Shown in pieces: positions 1-8,905 of a stretch of 64,000 bases of DNA. The stretch's first letter is position 1. Each line of letters starts with the position of its first letter. Both the position numbers and the translations under genes were made by a program. The stretch comes from JAJFKX01 sp965230265 (GTDB taxonomy: Bacteria; Pseudomonadota; Gammaproteobacteria; Xanthomonadales; Wenzhouxiangellaceae). Location: NCBI GenBank assembly GCA_965230265.1, contig OZ245999.1, forward strand, positions 2,418,001-2,482,000. Direction: 5' to 3'. The notes below the pieces were generated by a model, which was given only the letters and a program-made list of their open reading frames with translations, was not told the DNA's origin and made no database searches.

Positions 1-449
1 CCTGACTCCCGATTAAGCCCTGCGTAAATAGCCATCAATAATAATGCCAGCAAACCACCTGCCAGCCACTGGTGATAAGAAAACCGCTGCTGGTTTTCAG
101 CATCTGTTGCCATGACCGGTTTAAGCAATAGCCGATAACCTTTACGTGGAATGGTCTCAATAAAATGAGGTTGCCTGGCATTGTCACCCAGCGCCTGACG
201 CAGTTGAGCAATACAACGGGACAAAACTTCATCATTGACAAACTCTCGTTCCCAGACATTGGCCAGCAGGCGCTCACGACTCAGCATTTCCATGGGATGT
301 GCAGCCATATAACCCAGCAACTGAATCAGCTTAGGCTGCAGTTTCTGAGTTTGCCGACCATTGGATAGACGATTGAGTGCAGGCTCCACCAGCCAATTAT
401 CAAGCTGGAAGGGTTGCGTTTCAGAAACCAAGGTATGCGACTTCGTCAA
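1..449 (-). CDS. Winged-helix (CadC/OmpR-type) membrane-anchored transcriptional regulator, 3' part outside window
   Basis: Translating the minus strand gives a continuous frame from about 449 to the window edge. It holds a C-terminal-type winged-helix DNA-binding domain over roughly residues 10-105, with the recognisable pieces LSRERLLANVWE, VLSRCIAQLRQALGD and IETIPRKGYRL. A hydrophobic stretch (LAGGLLALLLMAIYAG) near residue 130 suggests a single membrane span, so this looks like a ToxR/CadC-style one-component regulator whose sensor part lies beyond position 1. No ATG is available. TTG at 449 is preferred because a TATACT -10-like box lies 31 nt upstream (480-485); an in-frame GTG at 494 is the alternative. 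The signal sensed is unknown. Confidence 0.75.
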   Translation of the reverse strand, partial: MTKSHTLVSETQPFQLDNWLVEPALNRLSNGRQTQKLQPKLIQLLGYMAAHPMEMLSRERLLANVWEREFVNDEVLSRCIAQLRQALGDNARQPHFIETIPRKGYRLLLKPVMATDAENQQRFSYHQWLAGGLLALLLMAIYAGLNRES

Positions 450-645
450 GACTTTTTCTGGGCAACAATGACGCTTAGCAGTATAGCCAATCACAACAAC
501 AATGGCAGCTTATAAGGCAATTCATAAGATCAGCAACTCTTTGATTTTTATATGGAATATAAAAAGGGAGAAAAAACAGAGAATAAACACAGTACAGATA
601 ACCGTTGATTACCGAAGATACCTGCTGGTCATCCTGGAAATCGCT

Positions 646-2046
646 ATGACACGCTTACGTTTTTTAATGGGTATTGCTGTATTGGTCGTTAGTGCGCAAC
701 CAGTCTGTGCGCAAATGCTGGGCAGCCCGGATTGTGGAACACTGCTGCTGGTCAGTGGTTATAACTCTGACAATGTCAAAATCTATGATGGTTGCGATGG
801 GGCCTTTATTAGAAACCTGGATAACACTGGCACGGTTGCCGGCCCGCAGGCAATCATTGAAGCACCGAATGGTGATGTTCTGGTGGTTAGCGAAAAAAAT
901 CACCGCGTGGTGCGGTTTGACCGACAGACACTGAGTTATGATGCTGTTGTTGTTGGCGATGACCCACAAACATCACAAGATGAAAGCAGTGGCCTACTCA
1001 GCCCAACCGCTGCAGCAATAGGCACTGATCAAAACCTTTATGTTGGCAGCTTCTCCCAAAATCGTGTGCTGCGGTTTAATCTGCAAACCGGTGAAAACCT
1101 GGGCGTGTTTGTTCCACCGCAAACCGGAGGCATCCGCGGCATAGATGCCGGTATGGTCTTTGACCCGGCCGGTAACCTGGCCATTCCAGGTTTCGATAGC
1201 AGCAGCGTGCTCAGAGTTAATGGGCAAACCGGTGCGATACTCAATACATCCATCCCTGCAGGCAGTGGCGGTTTGGATGCAGCCCGCACGGTATTGCTTT
1301 CCCCAGATGGGCAGCGCATGTTGGTATCCAGCTGGCGCAATGGACTCATACTGGAATACTCTGTCGATTCGGGTGCATTTATCGGCTCATTCGGCCCGCG
1401 TATTAACCGAATAACCGGTATGGCCTATGGCCCGGATAATAACCTGTACGTCACCAGCGATGCGGACGATGCGGTACTGCGCTTAAATGCCACAACCGGG
1501 GACTTTATTGAAACCTTTATCCCGACTGGCAGTGGTGGTTTAAACGGCGCCACCTTTATCCTGGTGTTAACCAAACAAAACAGTATGACCAGCCATCAGG
1601 CTCCCCAGCAGTTTTGGTTAACTGGTCTGGGCGAAATCGTGGACAATAACCGGATTGTTGTTGAAACCATGCGCTTTACCACCGGTGGCGTATTCGGTGA
1701 AGACTTTGATCCCGATCAAATTCAACGTCACCCCTGGGGATCTCTGGAAATTATTTTTAATGCTTGCAACAGTGGTGAGATGTCCTATTTCGCTACAGAA
1801 GAAATCAGTGGTTTATTTACCAGCGGCAGTTATCAGGTTGCGCGTTTATTGCCCAATACCCCGGGAGACAGTTGCGAAAATCAAGGTTTTGATAATGTCA
1901 CCAATGGAGATTGGGTATCAGGAACATGGGCTGGTGTTCCTGAGCGTTCTGGTGAGGGGTTTTTTATCGATGCCGCCAGCGATAACCGGGTAGCTGTTGC
2001 CTGGTTTACCTATATGCCTGCAGGTTTTAGCTTTCCAGACAGCTAA
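646..2046 (+). CDS. Secreted NHL-repeat beta-propeller protein with C-terminal W/G-rich domain
   Basis: This is a 466-residue exported protein. The ATG at 646 is chosen because it begins a clean signal peptide (MTRLRFLMGIAVLVVSAQPVCAQ); the frame stays open back to an ATG at 502, but that would bury the signal. Residues about 30-310 contain repeated NHL/SMP-30-like blades, such as APNGDVLVVSEKNHRVVRFD, GTDQNLYVGSFSQNRVLRF and GPDNNLYVTSDADDAVLRL. Residues about 320-466 form a separate domain (FWLTGLGEI ... SGTWAGVPERSGEGFFID ... VAVAWFTYMP) of a type I associate with secreted proteins of Xanthomonadales and marine relatives. There is no catalytic signature; a binding role outside the cell is inferred. 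It stands alone and ends at a bidirectional terminator. Confidence 0.8.
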   Translation: MTRLRFLMGIAVLVVSAQPVCAQMLGSPDCGTLLLVSGYNSDNVKIYDGCDGAFIRNLDNTGTVAGPQAIIEAPNGDVLVVSEKNHRVVRFDRQTLSYDAVVVGDDPQTSQDESSGLLSPTAAAIGTDQNLYVGSFSQNRVLRFNLQTGENLGVFVPPQTGGIRGIDAGMVFDPAGNLAIPGFDSSSVLRVNGQTGAILNTSIPAGSGGLDAARTVLLSPDGQRMLVSSWRNGLILEYSVDSGAFIGSFGPRINRITGMAYGPDNNLYVTSDADDAVLRLNATTGDFIETFIPTGSGGLNGATFILVLTKQNSMTSHQAPQQFWLTGLGEIVDNNRIVVETMRFTTGGVFGEDFDPDQIQRHPWGSLEIIFNACNSGEMSYFATEEISGLFTSGSYQVARLLPNTPGDSCENQGFDNVTNGDWVSGTWAGVPERSGEGFFIDAASDNRVAVAWFTYMPAGFSFPDS

Positions 2047-2071
2047 CGCTTTGATAACTGACGACGGGTAT

Positions 2072-2119
2072 TGCCTTATGCCCTGCAGTCCAGGGCATAA
2101 GCATTTTCTGGTGTTTTTT
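2072..2119. terminator. Bidirectional terminator hairpin between convergent genes
   Basis: A perfect 10-bp stem (TTATGCCCTG at 2076-2085 and CAGGGCATAA at 2091-2100) with a 5-nt loop is followed on the plus strand by a run of seven T at 2113-2119. It sits in the short gap between the NHL protein and the convergent 2119-3885 gene, so it can serve both. The T-run abuts the stop of the minus-strand gene. Confidence 0.65.
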
Positions 2120-3885
2120 TATAGTGTAGGCAAGTCCTCAAAACCATCCTCAAAAAATTCTTCAGCAAGCGGTGTATCACCACAAGCATCAAACCTGAAT
2201 GATCCGAAGCGTGTGCTGGAAACGGTGGTTTCATTGTATTCCGTACTCAAATAAAAGGTACAGTCATCATCTGGATCCACAGTCACAGAAGCGTAATCTC
2301 CCCAGCGGCCGGTGGTGCTGTTGGGTGCACTGCCTTCGATCAGGCTGAATTCACCGCGAGGCAAGGTCCCTGGTGGGTCATCAACCAAACGACCGGAATA
2401 ACGGATACTGGGGAACACATTGGTGACTGGATCGGTGGCACTGACCCCCATCAGAATATTGCCTGATTGATCCATACCTATACTGGGTAACCAGCGATTG
2501 GTGGTATCACCCAAGGCATAAATACCCTCTTGCTGTACCGTCCAGCCTTCGGTGGCAACACCTGGGTCACGCTGCATCACAAACCAGCGGGCACCATGCA
2601 AATCATTGCCATCCACATCAACAGTAAAACTACCTACCATGATCTGCTGATCATCAAAACTGCGGTACTGCACCCGCCACATAATCGGCTCAGCCACTGA
2701 ATCCAGAACCACACCACTGCCAGGCTGATCCACACAGTTGAAATTGAACGTTCCACACAAATCCGAATCGAACTCGGCCACCGGAATCAGAAACGGGCCA
2801 GCCAATGAGCTGTTCGCCGGTGTATCAAAATCGACAGTGAATTCAAAATAATCGATAAAATCCGATGTTGGGTCGATACCTGTGGTGTTGTGTACTTCAT
2901 CATCACGGTGGCGTAATAAAATGCCCGGCGCGCCATCAGGCGGTAAGTTGGTACCATCCAGATCAGCTGGCTGCAGCAACTGGAAATTAAAGCCACCCAG
3001 TTCTGGCAACGATACAAATACCTGAGCAGGACGCGCAGGGTTGCCTAAAATCATATTGTCACGATCCAGTGCGTAATTGGTACGCCCGCCCATAAACACA
3101 TCATTCACGCCAACATAATAAGCATCGGGCCATACGCCGACTTTAAAATAATCCGGCAGGGTTCCCGAGACAGAAATAAACTCATAAACAAACCAGTTCC
3201 CGGTGGTTGGATCGGTTTCCTCAGACACATAAAAACAGATGGAATTACCGGTAAATTCAGAAATCACCCAGCGATCAGCGAGCTGATCAAAGTTAATCAC
3301 AGGGTCACCAATACCTGCGCCGCAACCGGTGCCACTGCCCGCTGCCAAATCAGATAATTCAAACGTCAACTCTTCCACCCCGGTGGTCTTGTCAAAAATT
3401 CTAACCGGGGTCGCATTAACCACCTGAATGTAAAACTGCCGACCAACATCAGCAATCACATCCGAAGGGCTACCGCTTTGTGCGAAACCATCCTGATTCA
3501 ATATGGGGGTTTCTATCCCGGCACCATCGATTGGGCCAGCCACTGCCAGTTGTGCTTCCAGTAAAGGGTCCATATCAAAACCACGTGGCGCAGGGTTGGT
3601 CACAATTCCGCTTTGCGGTGGCGTTTGTTGACGCGGTGGCTTGATCCGAAAAGGATCACCTGGCTGCCAAAGATCCACTTCAGGCAGGTTATACATATCG
3701 ACACTGACTCTGACCGGTATCACTGTACCGCCAACAGTCTGTGCACCATGAATAACGGGGACTTCATTATTCGATTTTTGCTGAGGGCTTTGGGCGCTGG
3801 CAACAAGGGAAAAAAGTGTGCCCAAACTCACTACTATTAACAACCGGGTTAAACTGAAACGCTTGATGGGAGATTGATTGACCAT
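2119..3885 (-). CDS. Large secreted protein with C-terminal DGFE motif, paralogue of the 10504 gene
   Basis: This 588-residue protein starts with a signal peptide (SLTRLLIVVSLGTLFSLVASAQ). The ATG at 3885 is preceded by an AGGATTAG ribosome site. I do not recognise a named domain in the body. It shares an ordered series of motifs with the protein at 10504: a GDPVINFDQLADRWVISEFTG-like segment, VWPDAYYVGVND, a DVDG-rich part, NRWLPSIGMDQSGNI, RWGDYASVTVDPDDDCTF and TEYNETT. It ends FFEDGFEDLPTL, a GFE-type tail also present in the 22887 gene. It lacks the PKD domain of its paralogue. Extracellular or surface location is inferred from the signal peptide; function is unknown. Confidence 0.75.
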   Translation of the reverse strand: MVNQSPIKRFSLTRLLIVVSLGTLFSLVASAQSPQQKSNNEVPVIHGAQTVGGTVIPVRVSVDMYNLPEVDLWQPGDPFRIKPPRQQTPPQSGIVTNPAPRGFDMDPLLEAQLAVAGPIDGAGIETPILNQDGFAQSGSPSDVIADVGRQFYIQVVNATPVRIFDKTTGVEELTFELSDLAAGSGTGCGAGIGDPVINFDQLADRWVISEFTGNSICFYVSEETDPTTGNWFVYEFISVSGTLPDYFKVGVWPDAYYVGVNDVFMGGRTNYALDRDNMILGNPARPAQVFVSLPELGGFNFQLLQPADLDGTNLPPDGAPGILLRHRDDEVHNTTGIDPTSDFIDYFEFTVDFDTPANSSLAGPFLIPVAEFDSDLCGTFNFNCVDQPGSGVVLDSVAEPIMWRVQYRSFDDQQIMVGSFTVDVDGNDLHGARWFVMQRDPGVATEGWTVQQEGIYALGDTTNRWLPSIGMDQSGNILMGVSATDPVTNVFPSIRYSGRLVDDPPGTLPRGEFSLIEGSAPNSTTGRWGDYASVTVDPDDDCTFYLSTEYNETTVSSTRFGSFRFDACGDTPLAEEFFEDGFEDLPTL

Positions 3886-4004
3886 AATCTAATCCTGATT
3901 GAGTGTTGATGTGCCTTAACTTCAAAGGCACAGGGTATAAAACCAGACGATTATAGTACTTTTGAGCTGGCAAAATCGACCGACCTACTCATCCCATAGA
4001 TAAA

Positions 4005-7000
4005 TCAACGCAATACCCAGCGAGCCAAAGCTGGAATGACACCTAAAGTGAACAGTGTGGAAACGATCAAGCCGGAAATAATCGTCCATGCCATCGGTGG
4101 CCATAATGTGCTTTGAGTTGCCGTCAGTGGCAGCAGTCCGGCCACAGTAGTGGCCGTGGTCAATAATACTGGCCTTGTGCGACGGGTGACCGCTTCAATA
4201 ATGGCATGTCTCAGGTTTTCTCCTTCCTGTAAATGCTGGTCGACCACATCCAGCAGGACGATCGCGTTATTCACCACAATACCAATGAGTGCGATAACAC
4301 CCAGCAATGCCATAAACCCAAATGGATAGCCGGTTAATAATAGACCCGGTACAACACCAGCCAATGCCAACGGCACTGTCACCAGCACCAAACCCACTTT
4401 ACGGAATGAATTGAATTGCAGCAGCAAAAAGAACAACAGCAAAATCAAACCCAGCGGTAATGTGCTAAACAAAGCGCTGTTGGCCTGCCCCGAAGACCTT
4501 TGTGCTCCTCCTGCAGAAATTTTGACGCCGGCCGGTAGAGCTGACTCCTCCAGACGACGCTCAAGCTCTGCATACACACCCGCATAAGTCACGCCTTCCA
4601 TCAATTCACTGAATACCGTTGCAGAAGGCTGCAGATTGAAGTGGTGTCGCACCGATGGCTGCCAGGTCAACTGCGGGTCACTTAGCCCCAGAATAGGCAT
4701 GGTGGTCTGATTATCGCTGCTCCAGGTTTGTACCGCTGCAATTTGATCGGCAGGAAAATACTCACCTTTGCCTGAACGTAAAACGATTGGCATCGGATCA
4801 CGCTCTGCCCGGAAACTGCCGATCTGTAACCCCTGGCTTTGTCGTGCCAGGCTTTGACCAACCAATTCCCTTGTGACCCCTGCAGGCTGCGAGCGCTGAT
4901 CATCAACATTGATCTTCAGCGTCGGCACGCCAATACCCATATCATGGCGGACATCCACCGTACCCTGGATATCACGTAAAGTCCGTGTCACCTGCTCAAT
5001 GCCTTCACCCAGAGTATTCCAGTCATCAGCCAGCATTCTGACCTCGATAGGTGCTGGGGTGGGTGGCCCTTGTTCAAGGCGTCTGGGTACCAGTTGCACC
5101 TGCGGCCAGCGGGTATGGTTTTGCTCTCGTACCCAGTCCGATAGTGGCCTAATATCACTGACATCATCAGCCAACACCACCACCCGTCCCAGATACGGTG
5201 AGCGCGGTGTTTCATTCAGATTGTAGTAAAACTTTGGCCCACTGTTACCGGTAAAGGTATAGGTACGTTGCACACCAGGCTGCTGGCGTAACTCGTGGCT
5301 TAATTGCAGCGCAAAATTAGTGGTCTCAACAATGGGAGTGCCTTCAGGGTAATAGACATCCACAATGAATTGATTGCGATCAGTATCCGGGAAAAAATTG
5401 CGGCTGATGCCGCCGCTTAACACCACACAAACACTCAAAAACACCACAGCCCCGATCAACACCACGACAGAATGATCAACCGCCAGTCGACCAACCGCTC
5501 TGGCGCGCCTGCTCAGCCATTCATTGGCGCGCTGTGGCAGGCTCATTTGCGCTTTTGGCTGATTTAAAAACCAGCCTGCCATTATTGGTGTCACCATCAC
5601 CGCATACACATAGCTGACCAGCAACATTAAAATAATCATGCTGGGCACTGCACGGGTAAAATCAGCCGTATCGCCACGTGCCAGAACCATGGGAATAAAC
5701 ACTGCAACAGTAGTACCGGTTGCTGCACCCAACGGCCCGGCCAACTCACGGACCGAGCGACGGGCCGCCTGTGGCTTGGGCAGTTTTCTATCGATATGCC
5801 ATTGAATGTTTTCAGCCATCACAATGGCGTTATCCACCAACATCCCCAAAGCGATAACCATGCCCGCAACCGCCATTTGATGCAGCACGCCACCACCAAT
5901 GTTGTACATGGCCAGTGAGGTCAATGTCACCAACGGCACCATCAATGCCACCAGCAAGCCCATCCGCAAGCCCATAACCAAAAACAAAATGCTGGCCACA
6001 ATCAATACTCCGGCCAGTAAGTTACCCCCCAGCTCACTCAGCCGTTCATGCACACGGTCTGGCTGGAAAAACAGCTCGGTAATGTCCAGCGGTGCGAACT
6101 GCGGCCGTAGGGACTCAACCCGTTCTCGTATCTGTTCCCCAAAAAACTCGGCATTTAAACTATCGTTCTGGCCGATAATGCCGATGACCATCGCTCGCTG
6201 ATTATCCACCCATGCCGTTTCAGTCGCCGGCTCACGGGGTGTCATACGCACATCTGCAATGCTGGACAATGGCAGCGTGGTGCCATTGGGCACCGCAATC
6301 GGTGTGGATTGCAAACTTTGCAGATCAGCAAAGTCGGTTTGCGGGCGAATTTGTAATTGTCTGCCGGCGGTATTCAGATAGCCACCTGGTACCACCTGGT
6401 TACGGCCTTGCAGTTGTGCCGCCAAGGCACCTGGGCTTAATCCCAGACTTTGTGCCTGGGCATCATCGTAGGCAATCGTGATTTGTTCCTGGGCATGGCC
6501 AAACAAACGCACGCGTGCCACGCCATTCACCGATAACATTCGATCACGAATTTTCTCAGCGGCATCCTGCATCGCAATTTGGTCATTGGAACCAGTCACC
6601 GCCAAGACCACCGTTGCGGCATCAATAATCCGGTCATCGACCTGTGGTGATTGGGCGCCCTCAGGGAACCGGGTCTGTGCACGTTGAACTGCGATGCGGA
6701 CACGGTCCCATGCTGTATCGGTGTCATAAACCGTTTGCTGCATTACCACCACAACCAGGGCAAAGCCTGCACGTATGGTGCTGCGCAACTCATCCACATA
6801 TTCCACCTGGGCCAGCTCTTCTTCCAGCGGCTGGGTAATCAAACGTTCAATCTGGTCGACATCTGCGCCAGGATAAGCCACTGTGACAAAACCATAACGA
6901 TAGGGAAAAGCCGGGTCTTCTTGACGGTTCATACCAAACCAGGAGCTGATCCCCACGATCGCAAGCAATAAAACGGTGGCCATCACCAAACGTTTTTGCC

Positions 7001-7025
7001 CCAAAAGTTTTGTCAGGGTATTCAT
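4005..7025 (-). CDS. RND-family efflux transporter permease (HAE1/AcrB-like)
   Basis: This 1006-residue inner-membrane pump has the two-fold RND architecture. There is an N-terminal TM1 (RLVMATVLLLAIVGISSWF), a first large periplasmic loop, TM2-6 around residues 330-480, a second loop after about residue 550, and TM8-12 at the C-terminus. TM4 reads LVDNAIVMAEN, so only the first of the AcrB proton-relay aspartates is kept. TM10 reads GIVVNNAIVLLD, with Asn where AcrB has the relay Lys. It follows its adaptor gene with a 2-bp gap in a TetR-adaptor-pump operon. Substrate is unknown; an outer-membrane channel such as TolC must come from elsewhere. Confidence 0.93.
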   Translation of the reverse strand: MNTLTKLLGQKRLVMATVLLLAIVGISSWFGMNRQEDPAFPYRYGFVTVAYPGADVDQIERLITQPLEEELAQVEYVDELRSTIRAGFALVVVVMQQTVYDTDTAWDRVRIAVQRAQTRFPEGAQSPQVDDRIIDAATVVLAVTGSNDQIAMQDAAEKIRDRMLSVNGVARVRLFGHAQEQITIAYDDAQAQSLGLSPGALAAQLQGRNQVVPGGYLNTAGRQLQIRPQTDFADLQSLQSTPIAVPNGTTLPLSSIADVRMTPREPATETAWVDNQRAMVIGIIGQNDSLNAEFFGEQIRERVESLRPQFAPLDITELFFQPDRVHERLSELGGNLLAGVLIVASILFLVMGLRMGLLVALMVPLVTLTSLAMYNIGGGVLHQMAVAGMVIALGMLVDNAIVMAENIQWHIDRKLPKPQAARRSVRELAGPLGAATGTTVAVFIPMVLARGDTADFTRAVPSMIILMLLVSYVYAVMVTPIMAGWFLNQPKAQMSLPQRANEWLSRRARAVGRLAVDHSVVVLIGAVVFLSVCVVLSGGISRNFFPDTDRNQFIVDVYYPEGTPIVETTNFALQLSHELRQQPGVQRTYTFTGNSGPKFYYNLNETPRSPYLGRVVVLADDVSDIRPLSDWVREQNHTRWPQVQLVPRRLEQGPPTPAPIEVRMLADDWNTLGEGIEQVTRTLRDIQGTVDVRHDMGIGVPTLKINVDDQRSQPAGVTRELVGQSLARQSQGLQIGSFRAERDPMPIVLRSGKGEYFPADQIAAVQTWSSDNQTTMPILGLSDPQLTWQPSVRHHFNLQPSATVFSELMEGVTYAGVYAELERRLEESALPAGVKISAGGAQRSSGQANSALFSTLPLGLILLLFFLLLQFNSFRKVGLVLVTVPLALAGVVPGLLLTGYPFGFMALLGVIALIGIVVNNAIVLLDVVDQHLQEGENLRHAIIEAVTRRTRPVLLTTATTVAGLLPLTATQSTLWPPMAWTIISGLIVSTLFTLGVIPALARWVLR

Positions 7026-7027
7026 GC

Positions 7028-8140
7028 TTAAGAGTCAGACTGCTGAGTCAATTCAAAACTGGATGTTTGATGGACATTGACGCGTTGACCATCCACCAGA
7101 GACATATGCCCGGCAGAGATTACTTGGTCTGCTGCAGACAATGAGGTATCTGTAACTGCAACAACAGCCACCTGCTGACCTGCAAAACCCAGCACTTTGA
7201 CAGGGACGGCCTGTGCCGTGCCGTTGACCAGGCGATACACCTTGGGCGCACCCCCAATTGGATCAACAATGGCCGTCAAAGGTACTTGTAATACATCATG
7301 CATTACCTGCTCAAACTCTACGCTGACGCGTTGGCCTGAGCGTGCTTTTTCCGTAGAGGCAAAGCGCACGACCACCGGAAACAGACCTGTACTCGGGTCT
7401 GCCAGTGCGCCCAGATCATAGATTTCTCCCGTACTGTATTCATCTAAACCCAATATACCCACGGGCACTGTCTGACCAGCCTGTAAGTCTCTCCAAATGG
7501 CTGTCGGCAGCTCTAAAATCACTTCCATCTCTTGCAGGCCACCCAGAATCATGACCTGCTCGCCTGCTCGGACATACTCACCCACTTCAAAATTGACATT
7601 GCCAACCAAAGCATCAAACGGTGCCGTCAGTTGCGAATCTGCCAGGCGATCCTCGCTGCTGACCAGTTGCGCTCGCGCCTGTCGGATTTGATCATTCAGG
7701 GAAGCCAAACGGGTTTGCTCCTCCTCCAGAGCCTGCTCACCCACTGCGCCTTCCGAGAACAGGTCCTGTAAACGATCAACGTTACGGCGTGCCTGGGCCT
7801 GTTCGGTTTGCAGTCTTGCCAGACTGGCTTGCGCCGCTTGTCTGCCTGGCTCCAGGTCCGGGTTTTCCAGCGCCGCCAGCAAATCGCCCTGTTTGACCTG
7901 ATCACCAATACGCACCGGGCGCAAACGCAAAACACCACTGGACTGGAATGCCAGACTCGCCCGTTCGGCGGCCTGACTGACCCCGGAAAACTGCATCGGC
8001 TGTACCAGATCACCACGCACTATTGGCGCAACATCCACCAGCTGGTCGCTGCTTTTGGCGGTTTCATTGGATTCGCTGCATGCTGACAACACGATCAGCA
8101 CAATGATGAACAACAGTCGCTTGACCTGAGGATGATTCAT
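7028..8140 (-). CDS. RND efflux periplasmic adaptor subunit (membrane fusion protein)
   Basis: This 370-residue lipoprotein has a lipobox in its signal peptide (LIVLSACSE). It then shows the standard adaptor order: a beta-barrel strand, a biotinyl-lipoyl half (VRIGDQVKQGDLLAALENPDL), an alpha-helical hairpin rich in Gln, Arg and Ala (about residues 95-165), the second lipoyl half (TAPFDALVGNVNFEVGEYV) and membrane-proximal barrels. It would bridge the RND pump encoded 2 bp downstream to an outer-membrane channel. Its ATG overlaps the stop of the TetR gene by 4 bp, indicating translational coupling. Confidence 0.93.
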   Translation of the reverse strand: MNHPQVKRLLFIIVLIVLSACSESNETAKSSDQLVDVAPIVRGDLVQPMQFSGVSQAAERASLAFQSSGVLRLRPVRIGDQVKQGDLLAALENPDLEPGRQAAQASLARLQTEQAQARRNVDRLQDLFSEGAVGEQALEEEQTRLASLNDQIRQARAQLVSSEDRLADSQLTAPFDALVGNVNFEVGEYVRAGEQVMILGGLQEMEVILELPTAIWRDLQAGQTVPVGILGLDEYSTGEIYDLGALADPSTGLFPVVVRFASTEKARSGQRVSVEFEQVMHDVLQVPLTAIVDPIGGAPKVYRLVNGTAQAVPVKVLGFAGQQVAVVAVTDTSLSAADQVISAGHMSLVDGQRVNVHQTSSFELTQQSDS

Positions 8141-8742
8141 GATTTGGCTCCCTGCACACCATGCAATAACACATCAATCAAAGTTTCTAAAAAAGCGTCA
8201 TCGGCATTGTCATCATCCGCAATTTCATCCCAACTGGTGAATTGATGACGCGCTTCCATCCACTGAGTGATTGAACTCAAAATCAGCGCCAGCAAATAGG
8301 CCGGTTTGACCTGGCTACGGAAAATCTGCTGCTGCTGGCCAGCCACAATACGGTCGACAAAACCCGTTACCAGTTCCTGCTTGAACCGAGAGCAGGTTAA
8401 GTCCTGCTCCAGCTCTGCCCGCGCCAGCAATTGCACCAATGCCGGGTCATCGCGCAACAGTTCAAAGTAAAGCCGGGTCGCCTCCAGAAACTGTTCGATA
8501 TTCAACTCAGACTGGGCCAAAATCGCATGTTGCTTATCCAAAAAGCCCGCCATACGGCGCTGCTTTACCTGCTCCCACAATTCAGCCTTGGTCGAAAAGT
8601 GATGCACGATCAGGCTGTTGGTGGTTTTTGAGTGAGTGGCAATCTCACGCATGCTGGTGGCTGCAAAACCCTTATGAATAAAGCATTGTTCGGCAGCATC
8701 CAAAATGCGGGATCGAGTATCTTCAGCGACAGGTCGGGCCAT
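8137..8742 (-). CDS. TetR family transcriptional regulator of the efflux operon
   Basis: This 201-residue protein has the TetR N-terminal helix-turn-helix (RSRILDAAEQCFIHKGFAATSMREIA, then a recognition helix region ending VHHFSTKAELW), followed by an all-helical ligand-binding domain of no recognised specificity. It is the first gene of the operon with the adaptor and pump. A 16-bp perfect palindrome 18 bp upstream of the start is the obvious operator for autoregulation. The ligand cannot be predicted; a toxic pump substrate is the usual case. Confidence 0.92.
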   Translation of the reverse strand: MARPVAEDTRSRILDAAEQCFIHKGFAATSMREIATHSKTTNSLIVHHFSTKAELWEQVKQRRMAGFLDKQHAILAQSELNIEQFLEATRLYFELLRDDPALVQLLARAELEQDLTCSRFKQELVTGFVDRIVAGQQQQIFRSQVKPAYLLALILSSITQWMEARHQFTSWDEIADDDNADDAFLETLIDVLLHGVQGAKS

Positions 8743-8760
8743 GGTTCGGTTTAGTTGTTT

Positions 8761-8776
8761 GACTGACTGGTCAGTC
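8761..8776. promoter_or_regulatory. Candidate TetR operator palindrome
   Basis: GACTGACTGGTCAGTC is a perfect inverted repeat: 7-bp arms GACTGAC and GTCAGTC around TG. It lies 18 bp before the TetR start codon. The TGAC/GTCA-centred pattern is typical of TetR-family operators. Its position suits repression of the tetR-adaptor-RND operon. Confidence 0.7.
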
Positions 8777-8842
8777 TATTAACTTCCAGGATGACTGTCA
8801 ATAAACCAAAGGCGTAGTTAATCGGCAATAACCTTGTTGAAT

Positions 8843-8893
8843 CTATATAAATTTTTATATAGTATAGCTTAAGCTATATAAATACTTATATAC
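8843..8893. promoter_or_regulatory. Two tandem AT-rich palindromic operators 31 bp apart
   Basis: CTATATAAATTTTTATATAG (8843-8862) and CTATATAAATACTTATATAC (8874-8893) are two near-palindromes with the same left half CTATATAAAT, offset by 31 bp, close to three helical turns. Between them lies another perfect palindrome, TATAGCTTAAGCTATA (8863-8878), that shares the second site's edge. The array ends 12 bp before the ATG at 8906. The PadR regulator encoded as second gene of this operon is the likely binder (inference). Confidence 0.6.
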
Positions 8894-8905
8894 TGGAGTA
8901 GCGTT

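Noticed and set aside
35..277. Open frame on the minus strand at the window start
   Set aside because: It overlaps, in another frame, the clear winged-helix regulator; it has no family similarity.
502..645. Upstream extension of the NHL protein
   Set aside because: It would place 48 residues before a good signal peptide.
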